Positions 44,948 through 54,808 of a DNA stretch of 64,000 nucleotides are shown piece after piece. The translations under genes and the position numbers were made by a program. Positions within the stretch are counted from its first letter, which is position 1; the number at the start of each line of letters is the position of its first letter. This DNA comes from Halobacillus litoralis (lineage in GTDB: Bacteria > Bacillota > Bacilli > Bacillales > Halobacillaceae), in NCBI RefSeq assembly GCF_020524085.2, contig NZ_CP129016.1:2102001-2166000 (forward strand). Reading direction: 5' to 3'. A model generated the notes under the pieces. That model saw only the letters and a program-made list of their open reading frames with translations, had not been told where the DNA came from and searched no databases.

Positions 44948-45928
44948 ATGGAAAATAAAAACGGGAACTTAGTGATGTTCCCAAAATGGAAAACCACTCT
45001 GCAACGAGTAGGACTGGAAGCATTAAAGGAAAAAAGGTATAAAGATGCTTCAGAAGCTTTGGAGCCACTAGTAGAGTATGGCGTTGCAAATGCGGATGTC
45101 ATCACGGGACTTCTGATGAGTTGGATCGAACTTGGTCTGTTCGATGAAGCGGAAGAATTATGTCAAAAGCAAATGAAGGAAGATTACGAACAGTACTATC
45201 ATTATTTACATATCTATATCACCATCTTATTCCAAAGTAATCAGTATGAAGAAATCATAAATCTTTTGGAAGAAGTGTTTGAATCAGAGGACATCCCTCA
45301 TCAAAGTCGTACTCAACTCTGGCAGATGTTTGAGGTAAGCCGGAAACTTCTGGAGGATCGTCATAAAGAAGAAGGTACGAAATATTTTGATGAATTTAAA
45401 CAGGCCTTGGATTCCGATGATATACATAAGCAATGGCAAGCGATAGACCAATTAAAAAAACAATCACCTGACCCTTTTGCGGTGGACTTCCAACGTGTAT
45501 TAGTGAACGAAAAGGTCCACCCGATAATAAAATCGTCCATCTTAGAATGGTTTCGGGACACAGGTTGGAGTGAAGAGTTGACAATTAAGAAATTTGGGCA
45601 GGCATCCACCGTTGTCCCCTCGGAATTAACACAGCTTCATTCTGATTACATCATTAAACAGATTCAGATGAGACTTGGGCAAATTGAACAAAACAACCCG
45701 ACGATGTACGAGATGATTAATCGCCTTTTATATCATTATTGCTATGTGCGTTATCCAATATTTCCTAATGAAAAGGAAGTCCCGATTCTTGTCGAAGCCC
45801 TTAAACAATTAGGGCATGATTATTTACAGCTTCCAATGCCTGAGAATGATGAATGGGAACAAGTGGAGAAATACAAATCTGAAATCGAACTATGTGAACA
45901 GCATTATGTATTGATCGTAGGGGAATAA
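44948..45928 (+). CDS. ysoA: Tetratricopeptide-repeat protein YsoA
   Basis: 326 residues, helical, with TPR-like repeats in the first half (ALKEKRYKDASEALEPLVEYGVANADVITGLLMSWIELGLFDEAEELCQKQ; then QSNQYEEIINLLEEVFES). Probably a cytoplasmic scaffold; no role known. B. subtilis ysoA is also just upstream of tig. ATG 44948 follows GGGAAGGGTG. Confidence 0.82.
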   Translation: MENKNGNLVMFPKWKTTLQRVGLEALKEKRYKDASEALEPLVEYGVANADVITGLLMSWIELGLFDEAEELCQKQMKEDYEQYYHYLHIYITILFQSNQYEEIINLLEEVFESEDIPHQSRTQLWQMFEVSRKLLEDRHKEEGTKYFDEFKQALDSDDIHKQWQAIDQLKKQSPDPFAVDFQRVLVNEKVHPIIKSSILEWFRDTGWSEELTIKKFGQASTVVPSELTQLHSDYIIKQIQMRLGQIEQNNPTMYEMINRLLYHYCYVRYPIFPNEKEVPILVEALKQLGHDYLQLPMPENDEWEQVEKYKSEIELCEQHYVLIVGE

Positions 45929-45944
45929 ATGAACAGCTCACGGC

Positions 45945-45972
45945 TTGAAAGGCTGTAGGATTATGTTATAAT
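45945..45972 (+). promoter_or_regulatory. Sigma-A promoter of tig
   Basis: TTGAAA at 45945-45950, 16-base spacer, TATAAT at 45967-45972, about 100 bases before the tig ATG. Confidence 0.65.
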
Positions 45973-46074
45973 GTAGTGGTTGCAAACGAGATTCGTATGT
46001 AAAAAGAGTCATAGAATCATCAGATCATCGTCTTCGGACGAAAATGAATGAATAGATGTTGGAGGGAATTTTTT

Positions 46075-47361
46075 ATGTCAGCAAAATGGGAAAAGCAAGA
46101 AGGCAATCAGGGGACTTTGACAGTAGAAGTACCTGCAAGTGAGTTCGACAAAGCACTTGACCAAGCCTTCAAAAAAGTAGTTCAACAGGTACAAGTACCT
46201 GGTTTCCGTAAAGGTAAAGTACCTCGTAAACTTTTCGAACAGCGCTTCGGAGTGGAGTCACTTTATCAGGATGCCCTTGATATTGTACTTCCACAAGCTT
46301 ATACAGAAGCTGTTGAAGAGACAGGAATCGAACCTGTTGATCGTCCAGAAGTAGACGTGAAACAAATCGAAAAAGGTCAAGACCTTGTATTCACAGCTGA
46401 AGTTACTGTGAAGCCAGAAGTTAAGCTTGGCGACTACAAAGGCCTTGTTGTAGAAGAGCAGGATACTGAAGTATCAGATGAAGATGTTGAAAACGAACTG
46501 AAGCAGATGCAAGAGCGTCAAGCTGAGCTAGTTGTTAAAGAAGATGCAGCTGTTGAAAATGGCGACACAGTCGTTATGGATTTCGAAGGTTTCGTTGATG
46601 GCGAAGCATTCGAAGGTGGACAGGCAGACAACTACTCCCTTGAAGTTGGTTCTGGCTCCTTCATCCCAGGTTTTGAAGAACAGCTGGTTGGTAAAAAAGC
46701 AGGAGAAGAAACTGACGTTGAAGTGACTTTCCCTGAAGAATACCATGCGGAAGATCTAGCTGGTAAATCGGCTACTTTCAAAGTGAAAATTCATGAAGTA
46801 AAAGGAAAAGAACTTCCTGAGCTTGATGATGAGTTCGCGAAAGATGTCGACGAAGAGGTTGAGTCTCTTGAAGAACTGAAGACAAAAACTCGTGAGCGTC
46901 TAGAAGAGCAGAAGAAAACAGATGCTGAAAACAGCAAGCGTGACACGCTTGTAACGCAAGCTTCCGAAAATGCAGAAGTTGAAATTCCTGACGCTATGGT
47001 GGACACAGAGCTTGACCGTATGGTTCAAGAATTCGAACAACGTCTACAAATGCAAGGGATGACTAAAGACATGTACTTCCAATTCACTGGTCAAGATGAA
47101 GATGCCCTTCGTGAGCAAATGAAAGAAGATGCAGCGAAGCGTGTGAAGACGAACTTGACTCTTGAAGCGATTGCAGAGGCAGAAAATGTTGAAGCTTCTG
47201 AAGAAGATGTGAATGCTGAACTTGAGAACATGGCTTCCATGTATCAAACAGACGTTGCTCAACTGACGCAAATGCTTGGCGGGAACACTGACATGATCAA
47301 AGAAGATCTTAAAGTCCGCAAAGCCATTGACGTTCTAGTTGCAAATTCTAAAGCTGAATAA
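46075..47361 (+). CDS. tig: Trigger factor
   Basis: 428 residues (424 in B. subtilis). Ribosome-bound chaperone and prolyl isomerase. Ribosome-binding N-terminal domain with the signature [19 protein letters not shown] (about 39-57), central FKBP domain (about 160-245, [20 protein letters not shown]), and helical C-terminal chaperone arms. ATG 46075 follows GGAGGG by 8 bases; the in-frame start at 46048 is rejected for that reason. Very acidic overall. Confidence 0.97.
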   Translation: MSAKWEKQEGNQGTLTVEVPASEFDKALDQAFKKVVQQVQVPGFRKGKVPRKLFEQRFGVESLYQDALDIVLPQAYTEAVEETGIEPVDRPEVDVKQIEKGQDLVFTAEVTVKPEVKLGDYKGLVVEEQDTEVSDEDVENELKQMQERQAELVVKEDAAVENGDTVVMDFEGFVDGEAFEGGQADNYSLEVGSGSFIPGFEEQLVGKKAGEETDVEVTFPEEYHAEDLAGKSATFKVKIHEVKGKELPELDDEFAKDVDEEVESLEELKTKTRERLEEQKKTDAENSKRDTLVTQASENAEVEIPDAMVDTELDRMVQEFEQRLQMQGMTKDMYFQFTGQDEDALREQMKEDAAKRVKTNLTLEAIAEAENVEASEEDVNAELENMASMYQTDVAQLTQMLGGNTDMIKEDLKVRKAIDVLVANSKAE

Positions 47362-47367
47362 TAAACT

Positions 47368-47403
47368 AAGAAGACAAGGTGCATGATCGTACCTTGTCTT
47401 CTC
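47368..47403 (+). terminator. Terminator after tig
   Basis: AAGAAGACAAGGT / ACCTTGTCTTCT stem with loop GCATGATCGT. Confidence 0.8.
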
Positions 47404-47695
47404 ATATATTTCTATATTATAGAGTATAGAGGTAGAGATTAATGGGGAAGATAGTTGATACTTCTCCAACAGTTTACATACAATAGTACTGGTGCTCCAT
47501 CGTTTGACTTATCTGCCGTTGAATTACATAATGAGGATGGTGCAGGAAAAGTTGCGCACACCTCTGAAAAGGTATTGCTTTTTTGTTTGAAGTTAATCTG
47601 ATATGATGGGCAAAAGAAGTGAAGTGGAAACGTAAACGTCGTATCATGAAACTTCAGTCGCAACGATTGCGTCATTATAATAAGGGGTGAAACGA
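47404..47695. other. tig-clpX intergenic region with a protein-like reading frame
   Basis: TTG 47455 to TGA 47601 (48 residues) reads FTYNSTGAPSFDLSAVELHN and continues NEDGAGKVAHTSEK, which looks protein-like but has no ribosome binding site and no known family. Possibly a gene remnant. The clpX ribosome binding site AAGGGGTG is at 47683-47690. A TATGAT near 47602 may be the clpX -10; no clear -35. Confidence 0.3.
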
Positions 47696-48973
47696 ATGTT
47701 TAAATTTAACGATGAAAAAGGACAGTTGAAATGTTCTTTCTGCGGTAAAAGTCAGGAACAAGTCCGTAAACTCGTAGCAGGACCTGGCGTATATATATGT
47801 GATGAATGTATTGAACTTTGTACGGAAATCGTTGAAGAAGAGCTGGGTAATGAAGAAGAAGTGGAATTCAAAGAGGTACCGAAACCTCAAGAAATCCGCG
47901 AAATCCTCAGTGATTATGTTATTGGTCAGGATCAAGCTAAAAAGAACCTGTCCGTAGCGGTATATAACCACTACAAACGTATCAATGCAGGTGTTAAAAA
48001 TGATGATGTAGAACTTGCGAAAAGTAACATCCTCATGCTTGGACCTACAGGTAGCGGTAAAACTCTACTTGCTCAAACATTGGCCCGTATTCTAAATGTG
48101 CCATTTGCAATTGCTGATGCTACTTCCTTAACAGAAGCCGGTTACGTTGGCGAAGACGTTGAAAACATTCTGTTGAAGTTGATTCAAGCAGCAGACTATG
48201 ATGTGGAAAAAGCAGAAAAAGGAATCATTTATATCGATGAAATCGATAAAGTGGCTCGTAAATCAGAGAACCCTTCCATTACAAGAGATGTGTCTGGTGA
48301 AGGAGTGCAGCAAGCGCTTCTGAAAATCCTTGAAGGTACTCAGGCGAGTGTGCCTCCACAAGGTGGACGTAAACATCCTCATCAAGAGTTCATCCAAATC
48401 GATACAACCAATGTATTGTTTATCGTTGGGGGAGCCTTTGATGGAATCGACCAGATCATTAAGCGTCGTCTAGGACGTAAAGTGATCGGCTTCGGTTCTG
48501 AACAAGCAGCTGATGAAGCTGAGAAGAAAGAATTGCTTACAAAAGTGCTGCCAGAAGACTTGTTAAGCTATGGCTTGATTCCAGAATTCATCGGTCGTCT
48601 TCCAGTCATCGGCAGCCTCGAGCAGCTTGATGAAGATGCGCTTGTAGAAATCCTAACAAAACCGAAGAATGCGCTTGTGAAGCAGTATCAAAAACTATTC
48701 CAAATTGACCATGTTGAGTTGGAAATGGAAGAAGATGCGCTTCGGGAAATCGCACGCTTAGCTATAGAACGTAAGACAGGGGCTCGTGGATTGCGCTCGA
48801 TCATTGAAGGAATCATGCTGGATGTCATGTATGAACTTCCTTCCCGTGATGACATTGAGAAATGTATCATTACGAAAGAGACAGTCACTGCTAAAAATGG
48901 ACGTCCTAAGCTGGTTTTGACTGACGGCACTGTTGAAGATGATAACAAACAATCTCCTAAAGAGAGTGCGTAA
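47696..48973 (+). CDS. clpX: ATP-dependent Clp protease ATP-binding subunit ClpX
   Basis: 425 residues (420 in B. subtilis). AAA+ unfoldase that feeds ClpP. N-terminal zinc-binding domain with C-x2-C pairs ([10 protein letters not shown] and [10 protein letters not shown]), Walker A GPTGSGKT near 118-125, Walker [11 protein letters not shown], ClpP-docking IGF loop in [10 protein letters not shown], and sensor 2 [13 protein letters not shown] 47696 follows AAGGGGTG. In B. subtilis lonB follows; here lonA is next. Confidence 0.98.
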   Translation: MFKFNDEKGQLKCSFCGKSQEQVRKLVAGPGVYICDECIELCTEIVEEELGNEEEVEFKEVPKPQEIREILSDYVIGQDQAKKNLSVAVYNHYKRINAGVKNDDVELAKSNILMLGPTGSGKTLLAQTLARILNVPFAIADATSLTEAGYVGEDVENILLKLIQAADYDVEKAEKGIIYIDEIDKVARKSENPSITRDVSGEGVQQALLKILEGTQASVPPQGGRKHPHQEFIQIDTTNVLFIVGGAFDGIDQIIKRRLGRKVIGFGSEQAADEAEKKELLTKVLPEDLLSYGLIPEFIGRLPVIGSLEQLDEDALVEILTKPKNALVKQYQKLFQIDHVELEMEEDALREIARLAIERKTGARGLRSIIEGIMLDVMYELPSRDDIEKCIITKETVTAKNGRPKLVLTDGTVEDDNKQSPKESA

Positions 48974-48992
48974 ACCTTAAGGAATAAATCCA

Positions 48993-49036
48993 AGAAGCCG
49001 TGCTACGAACATGATGTAGCACGGCTTCTGTTTTAT
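48993..49036 (+). terminator. Terminator after clpX
   Basis: AGAAGCCGTGCTAC / GTAGCACGGCTTCT stem with loop GAACATGAT, then TGTTTTAT. Confidence 0.88.
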
Positions 49037-49229
49037 AAAATTGACAAATGGCTACATAAGCATGAAAGGCTGGTTTCTGTTCATAATAAAGTATTAGAGG
49101 AGTGAGCCCCTTGACAGTAGATGGTTAGGGGATTTCGGTGATGGCATCATTTGGTGCCGTTTCGTTTACTTTCCAAGTACATTTATATATGATAAAAATA
49201 CGTAGTTGCAATAATCGGAGGTGCAAGAA

Positions 49230-51560
49230 ATGGCGGATAAACATAGAAAAAAGATACCTCTACTTCCTCTCAGAGGGTTGCTTGTGTACCCTTCAATGGT
49301 CCTCCACTTGGATGTGGGGCGTGAAAAGTCGGTACAAGCACTGGAGCAATCCATGATGGATGATAATGAAATTTTTCTCGTGTCACAAAAAGAAGTGAAT
49401 ATTGATGAACCTTCAAACGATGACCTTTATGAGATTGGAACGGTTGCAAGAGTTAAACAAATGGTTAAATTGCCGAACGGCACCAATCGAGTCCTTGTAG
49501 AAGGTTTATATAGAGCTCATGTTGAAGAATTAGTCGATGATGAGGACTTTTATCACGCGAACATCTCAAAAATTGAGGATGAGCATGTAGGAGAAAATGA
49601 GGAAGAAGCTCTCATGCGCACGCTTTTGGATCAATTCGAAAAGTTCGTCAAAGTTTCTAAAAAAGTAAGTCAGGAAACCTTTAATACCGTGTCCGACATC
49701 GATGAACCAAGCCATATGGCAGACATGATCGCTTCCCATTTGCCTGTGAAGCTAAAAGAAAAGCAGTCGATTCTGGAAACAGCGAATGTAAAAGAGCGGC
49801 TTCAAAAGCTTGTCGACATGATTGGGAATGAACGTGAAGTTCTGCAAATTGAACAAAAGATTGGAAAAAGGGTAAAAAAATCAATGGAAAAAACGCAAAA
49901 AGAATATTATTTGCGTGAACAGATGAAAGCGATCCAAAATGAACTTGGGGATAAAGATGGAAAATCAGGTGAGGTGGCTCAGCTTAAAGAAAAAATAGAG
50001 CAGGCCAATATGCCTGAACGAGTGGAAGAAATCGCTTATAAAGAGCTTGGAAGATATGAAAAAGTTCCACAAAGCTCAGCGGAAAGTTCCGTCATCCGTA
50101 ATTACATTGAATGGCTCGTAGCCTTGCCATGGTCGAATGAGACGGAAGATAATCTGGATGTGAACCGTGCTGAGAAGATCTTAGACGAAGACCATTATGG
50201 TTTGGAGAAGGTCAAGGAGCGCGTTCTTGAATATTTAGCGGTTCAAAGACTGACTCAAACGATCAAGGGGCCTATATTGTGTCTGGCTGGACCTCCAGGA
50301 GTGGGAAAAACATCCCTTGCTAAGTCTATCGCTCGTTCCATTAATCGAAAATTTGTAAGAATCTCTTTGGGTGGTATTCGAGATGAAGCTGAAATCCGTG
50401 GCCATCGCAGAACTTATATTGGGGCTATGCCCGGACGTATTATTCAGGGAATGAAACGTGCAGAGACCGTGAACCCTGTATTTTTACTTGATGAAATTGA
50501 TAAAATGGCAAGTGATTTCAGAGGAGATCCCTCTTCAGCTATGTTGGAAGTCCTTGACCCGGAACAAAACGGTACGTTCAGTGATCACTTCATTGAAGAG
50601 AACTACGATCTATCAAAGGTCATGTTTGTCGCTACAGCCAATAATATTTCAAACATACCGGGGCCATTGCGTGACAGAATGGAGATTATCACCATTGCTG
50701 GATATACGGAAGTTGAGAAAGTTCATATTGCTAAAGAGCATCTGCTTCCTAAGCAAGTCAAGGAAAATGGCTTGAAGAAAGGCCAGCTTCAATTACGTGA
50801 TGATGCGCTCTTGAAATTGATCCGACGGTACACTAGAGAAGCGGGTGTACGGGGGTTGGAACGTGAATTAGCAAGCCTATGCAGAAAAGCTGCCAAGATC
50901 ATCGTTTCTGGTGAAAAACAACGGGTGGTTGTGACGGAAAAACAACTGGAAGACCTTCTTGGCCGCCCGAAATTCCGTTATGGACGTGCTGAACTGGAAG
51001 ATCAGATTGGGGCAGCTACAGGCCTTGCTTATACGACAGCAGGTGGAGATACATTATCAATTGAAGTTTCAATTTACCCTGTAAAAGGAAACCTCACATT
51101 AACAGGGAAATTAGGAGATGTGATGAAGGAATCTGCACAAGCGGCTTTCAGCTATATTCGTTCTAGAGCGAATGAACTGAACATCGACCCTGAGTTTGTG
51201 GAAAAGAACGATATCCATATTCACGTACCTGAAGGCGCAACACCAAAAGATGGCCCTTCTGCCGGCATCACGATGGCGACAGCCCTTGTATCGGCACTGA
51301 CAGGCCGCCCTGTTCGTAAAGAAGTGGGCATGACTGGTGAAATTACTCTTCGAGGACGCGTTTTGCCTATCGGCGGTTTGAAAGAAAAATCCTTGAGTGC
51401 CCACCGTGCAGGATTAACAAAAATCATCATTCCAGATCAAAACGAAAAGGATTTGGAAGATATTCCTGACAGCATCAAGGAAGGTTTGACTTTTGTTCCT
51501 GTGAAGCATTTGGATGAAGTTTTAGAACAAGCATTAACGGAGGCAGTACATGAAAGTTAA
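49230..51560 (+). CDS. lonA: ATP-dependent protease Lon (LonA)
   Basis: 776 residues (774 in B. subtilis). Cytoplasmic AAA+ protease for damaged and regulatory proteins. N-terminal substrate domain ([25 protein letters not shown]), Walker [10 protein letters not shown] (about 355-363), Walker [11 protein letters not shown], and C-terminal serine-lysine protease domain with [15 protein letters not shown] (Ser about 677) and [14 protein letters not shown] (Lys). ATG 49230 follows GGAGG by 8 bases; GTG 49221 is part of that site. engB overlaps its end by 11 bases. Confidence 0.98.
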   Translation: MADKHRKKIPLLPLRGLLVYPSMVLHLDVGREKSVQALEQSMMDDNEIFLVSQKEVNIDEPSNDDLYEIGTVARVKQMVKLPNGTNRVLVEGLYRAHVEELVDDEDFYHANISKIEDEHVGENEEEALMRTLLDQFEKFVKVSKKVSQETFNTVSDIDEPSHMADMIASHLPVKLKEKQSILETANVKERLQKLVDMIGNEREVLQIEQKIGKRVKKSMEKTQKEYYLREQMKAIQNELGDKDGKSGEVAQLKEKIEQANMPERVEEIAYKELGRYEKVPQSSAESSVIRNYIEWLVALPWSNETEDNLDVNRAEKILDEDHYGLEKVKERVLEYLAVQRLTQTIKGPILCLAGPPGVGKTSLAKSIARSINRKFVRISLGGIRDEAEIRGHRRTYIGAMPGRIIQGMKRAETVNPVFLLDEIDKMASDFRGDPSSAMLEVLDPEQNGTFSDHFIEENYDLSKVMFVATANNISNIPGPLRDRMEIITIAGYTEVEKVHIAKEHLLPKQVKENGLKKGQLQLRDDALLKLIRRYTREAGVRGLERELASLCRKAAKIIVSGEKQRVVVTEKQLEDLLGRPKFRYGRAELEDQIGAATGLAYTTAGGDTLSIEVSIYPVKGNLTLTGKLGDVMKESAQAAFSYIRSRANELNIDPEFVEKNDIHIHVPEGATPKDGPSAGITMATALVSALTGRPVRKEVGMTGEITLRGRVLPIGGLKEKSLSAHRAGLTKIIIPDQNEKDLEDIPDSIKEGLTFVPVKHLDEVLEQALTEAVHES

Positions 51561-52137
51561 CTCGGCTGACATCGTCATCAGTGCGGCGAGCAAAAAGCAG
51601 TACCCAAAAACACCGATTCCTGAAATTGCACTGGCAGGAAGATCGAATGTTGGTAAATCTTCATTTATTAATCGGATGATCCAACGTAAAAATTTAGCAA
51701 GAACTTCATCAAAACCTGGGAAAACGCAAACATTAAATTTCTACATCATTAATGATAAATTCCACTTCGTCGATGTGCCTGGTTACGGGTATGCGAAAGT
51801 TTCTAAAAAGGAACGAGCGAAGTGGGGAGCGATGATGGAAGAATATTTTGCAGAGCGTGATCAGTTAAAAGCGACAGCTTTAATTATCGACATCCGTCAT
51901 AAACCAACAGAAGATGATCAATTGATGTATGATTATTTGAAGCACTTTGATCTCCCTGTTATGGTGATCGCTACAAAGCTTGACAAAATCAAAAAGGGTC
52001 AACGAAAGAAACAACTGAAGATGATTTTTGATGTCTTGGAAATGGAAGAGGAAGATGCATTGATTCCCTTCTCATCCGAAACCGGTGAAGGTAAGGATGT
52101 GGCATGGAGAACCATGCTTTCCCATTTGAATTTATAA
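51550..52137 (+). CDS. engB: Ribosome biogenesis GTPase EngB (YsxC)
   Basis: 195 residues, as in B. subtilis YsxC. GTPase needed for 50S assembly. G1 GRSNVGKSS (about 31-39), G2 Thr in [14 protein letters not shown]3 [11 protein letters not shown]4 TKLDKI and G5 FSSETGEG. Start ATG 51550 overlaps the last four codons of lonA, with GGAGGCAGT inside lonA as ribosome binding site; this lonA-ysxC overlap is conserved in Bacillus. Confidence 0.97.
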   Translation: MKVNSADIVISAASKKQYPKTPIPEIALAGRSNVGKSSFINRMIQRKNLARTSSKPGKTQTLNFYIINDKFHFVDVPGYGYAKVSKKERAKWGAMMEEYFAERDQLKATALIIDIRHKPTEDDQLMYDYLKHFDLPVMVIATKLDKIKKGQRKKQLKMIFDVLEMEEEDALIPFSSETGEGKDVAWRTMLSHLNL

Positions 52138-52143
52138 TGACAG

Positions 52144-52178
52144 AACCACTTCTCTACACAGGGAAGTGGTTTTTTTAG
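52144..52178 (+). terminator. Terminator after engB
   Basis: AACCACTTC / GAAGTGGTT stem with loop TCTACACAGG, then a run of Ts. Confidence 0.9.
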
Positions 52179-52395
52179 TGTGTATGTATATTCATGCAAA
52201 TTTATATTATATTAGAGCAAATTCATGCATTTATACGAAAAGTCTGGCATTTTGCAGGTCATGTCTATTAACAGCAGTATTTAGTAGATTTTGGACTATG
52301 TTTAATTTTGGGAATTGTTAGATAACTAGATATAATTTAAAGTGTCGCTATTATTACAGAGAAATGACAAATTGATGAAGGGGAGAATTTTGGTT

Positions 52396-53229
52396 ATGAA
52401 AAAATATTTACTAATGATCACCCTAAGCATCTTCATGATTTTCACACTGGCTGCATGCGGTGGAAGTGAGGATGAAGGAGAAACTTCAGGGGATACAAAC
52501 GAAAATGATTCTAGTAGTGAATCATCAGAAGAAACAGCATATGACCTTGTTGAGGATGGAAAGTTCACGTTTGCTGCTTCTGGTGAATTCCGACCATTCA
52601 GTATGACAGATGCAAGCGGGGAAATGACAGGTTTTGATATTGATGTGGCAAATGCCATTGCTGAGGAATTGGGCTTGGAACCAAACCCGCAAAAGCAGAA
52701 GTTCGCAAGTATCGTAGAAGGTGTGAAGACAGGCCGTTTTGACGCGGCAGTAGCAAGTCACACCATTACGGAAGAAAGACAAAAGGAAGTGGATTTCTCT
52801 ACTCCTTACTATTATTCTGGAGCGCAAATTTTCACGCGTCCTGACAGTGATGTGGAAACATTAGAAGATTTAGAAGGAATGGAAATCGCCATTTCTAAAG
52901 GTTCTACTTATAGCACGTATGCGGAAGAAGTAACAGAGAATATCAAAACATATGACAGTGATGTTGTAGCATTACAATCGCTAGCAAAAGGTCGTCATGA
53001 TGCTGTAATCACAGATTTCTTGACCGGGAAGGAAGCTTCAGGAGAAGGTCTTGAAATTGAAGCGAAAGAAATGATTGAGCGTAGTGAACAGGCGGTTGCT
53101 GTTGCAAAAGAAAACGAAGCCTTACTTGAAGAAATCAATGCAGCTCTAGAAACACTTCGTGAAGATGGAACACTTGCTGAAATCAGTAAAGAATACTTTG
53201 GTGAAGACATTACGACTCTGCCGGAGTAA
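52396..53229 (+). CDS. Polar amino-acid ABC transporter, substrate-binding lipoprotein
   Basis: 277 residues. Lipoprotein signal MKKYLLMITLSIFMIFTL then lipobox LAAC (Cys about 21), an acidic Ser/Glu linker (about 25-50), and a family 3 periplasmic-binding fold with FDIDVANAIAEELGL, FDAAVASHTITEERQKEVDFS and the ligand-clamp GSTYSTYAEE. Probably binds a polar or sulfur amino acid; the substrate is not deducible. ATG 52396 follows GGGGAGA. Heads a three-gene transporter that B. subtilis lacks between ysxC and hemA. Confidence 0.9.
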   Translation: MKKYLLMITLSIFMIFTLAACGGSEDEGETSGDTNENDSSSESSEETAYDLVEDGKFTFAASGEFRPFSMTDASGEMTGFDIDVANAIAEELGLEPNPQKQKFASIVEGVKTGRFDAAVASHTITEERQKEVDFSTPYYYSGAQIFTRPDSDVETLEDLEGMEIAISKGSTYSTYAEEVTENIKTYDSDVVALQSLAKGRHDAVITDFLTGKEASGEGLEIEAKEMIERSEQAVAVAKENEALLEEINAALETLREDGTLAEISKEYFGEDITTLPE

Positions 53230-53256
53230 ACGCTCGTTTTTCAGTTGAAGACCGAA

Positions 53257-53294
53257 GTCAAAAAGAGTGCGCAATGAGCGTACTCTTTTTGACA
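53257..53294 (+). terminator. Intercistronic hairpin between binding protein and permease
   Basis: GTCAAAAAGAGTGCGC / GCGTACTCTTTTTGAC stem with loop AATGA, near perfect. Inside an operon it probably attenuates read-through or protects the upstream message, so that binding protein is made in excess. Confidence 0.8.
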
Positions 53295-53315
53295 TTATAG
53301 AGGAGTTGAAGTCAA

Positions 53316-53981
53316 TTGTATTTGTATTCTGCAAACTTTTGGACAGCACTTATAGATAGTCGAGGCATGTTTTTTGAAGCCGCTCAAATGACCTTGGCCC
53401 TTACTGCGGTCTCTATTTTAATTGCGATCGTCATCGGGTTAATGTTTGCTTTTATGAAGATATCCAAAATTAAGCCGTTGGAATGGATCGCGAATGTGTA
53501 CATTTATGTGGTAAGGGGAACCCCTCTCATTGTTCAAATCTTCGTGTTCTATTATGGACTGACAGAAGTGTGGATGATTAGTGGGTTCTGGTCTGTAGCC
53601 CTTGGACTTGCCTTCCACAATGGCGCCTATATTGCAGAGATTTTCCGTGGATCCATTCAATCCATTGGTAAAGGTCAGACAGAAGCTGGTCGTTCACTTG
53701 GAATGAGCGGTACCTTGACGATGCGTCGGATCATCCTGCCGCAGGCTTTTAGACGTGCATTGCCTCCGCTTGGCAATCAGTTTATTATTGGTTTGAAGGA
53801 TTCATCATTGGCAGCATTCATTGGTGTATCCGAAATATTTGCTGTAGCCACCACTCAAGGGGCCAATACATTCGACTATATGACCTGGTTGCTCGTAAGT
53901 GCCGTATGGTATTTGATTCTCGTATTCCTTCTGACACTCGTTGTCAGTGCAATTGAGAAGAAAATGGCTGCGAGTGACTAA
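53316..53981 (+). CDS. Polar amino-acid ABC transporter, permease
   Basis: 221 residues from TTG 53316 (GAGGAGTTG upstream). HisM/GlnP-type permease with about five membrane segments and the EAA loop EAGRSLGMSGTLTMRRIILPQ (about 128-148), the contact to the ATPase. Second gene of the transporter. Starts 22 bases after the intercistronic hairpin. Confidence 0.9.
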   Translation: MYLYSANFWTALIDSRGMFFEAAQMTLALTAVSILIAIVIGLMFAFMKISKIKPLEWIANVYIYVVRGTPLIVQIFVFYYGLTEVWMISGFWSVALGLAFHNGAYIAEIFRGSIQSIGKGQTEAGRSLGMSGTLTMRRIILPQAFRRALPPLGNQFIIGLKDSSLAAFIGVSEIFAVATTQGANTFDYMTWLLVSAVWYLILVFLLTLVVSAIEKKMAASD

Positions 53982-53998
53982 CAGAGGAGGAAAGACAA

Positions 53999-54733
53999 TT
54001 GTCAGAGCAAATGATTCGAGTAAATAAATTGAATAAATCGTTTGGGGATCTGCATGTACTCAAGGACATTGATTTTCACGTGGAAGAAAGTGAAGTGGTT
54101 GTACTCATCGGGGCCAGCGGGTCCGGAAAAAGTACCATGCTGCGCTGTTTGAACTTTTTAGAAATGAAGAACAGTGGGGAGCTCTTTATTAAAGGCGAAC
54201 AAATTGATCCTAAAAAAGATAATTTGAACAAAGTAAGACAACAAGTGGGGATGGTATTCCAACACTTTAACCTGTTCCCTCATATGACGGTATTAGGCAA
54301 CGTTATTGAAGCGCCTACCCAAGTCAAAGGAATCTCTAAAAGTCAGGCGAAAAAAGAAGGCTAGGAGCTTTTAGATAAAGTTGGACTTGGTGATAAGGCC
54401 AATGATTACCCATCAAGACTATCAGGTGGTCAGAAACAACGAGTTGCGATCGCCAGGGCTCTTGCAATGAAACCAGAAATCATGCTGTTTGATGAGCCTA
54501 CATCAGCACTCGACCCTGAACTGGTCGGAGAAGTTCTTGCTACTATGAAAGACCTTGCGAAAGAAGGAATGACAATGGTCGTGGTCACCCACGAAATGGG
54601 ATTCGCAAGAGAAGTTGCCGACCGCGTTGTTTATATGCATGATGGAAAAATCGTAGAGTCAGGAACTCCGAAAGATTTGTTCGAAAATCCACAAGAAGAA
54701 AGAACCCAAGCGTTTCTAAGCTCCATTTTATAA
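53999..54733 (+). CDS. Polar amino-acid ABC transporter ATPase, interrupted by in-frame TAG at codon 122
   Basis: 244 codons in one frame from TTG 53999 (GAGGAGG upstream). Walker A GASGSGKS (about 38-45), Q-loop VFQHFNLFP, signature [15 protein letters not shown], Walker [15 protein letters not shown] and the switch His in VVTHEMGF are all present. Codon 122 is TAG (54362-54364), in [13 protein letters not shown], between the Q-loop and the signature. A truncated product would be inactive. GGCTAGGAG suggests GGCCAGGAG (Gln) as the original; see findings. Confidence 0.92.
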
Positions 54734-54783
54734 GACGAAAAACAAACCCCAGAGCCTGTCTCTGGGGTTTGTTTTTCGTCTTA
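54732..54783 (+). terminator. Terminator of the amino-acid transporter operon
   Basis: 23-bp stem beginning AAGACGAAAAACAAACCCC, with loop CCTGT and the exact reverse complement on the right; unusually long. Confidence 0.93.
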
Positions 54784-54808
54784 TTCCTTTAAAGGTAGTT
54801 GTTAAAGC

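Noticed and set aside
26664..54365. Reassignment or programmed read-through of TAG (for example pyrrolysine or a Gln amber suppressor) to explain three in-frame ambers.
   Set aside because: TAG serves as a normal stop in ysdA, fadB and hemX in this window. The same CTAGG pentamer also causes Pro-to-Leu changes that recoding cannot explain, and no suppressor tRNA or pyl gene is seen here.
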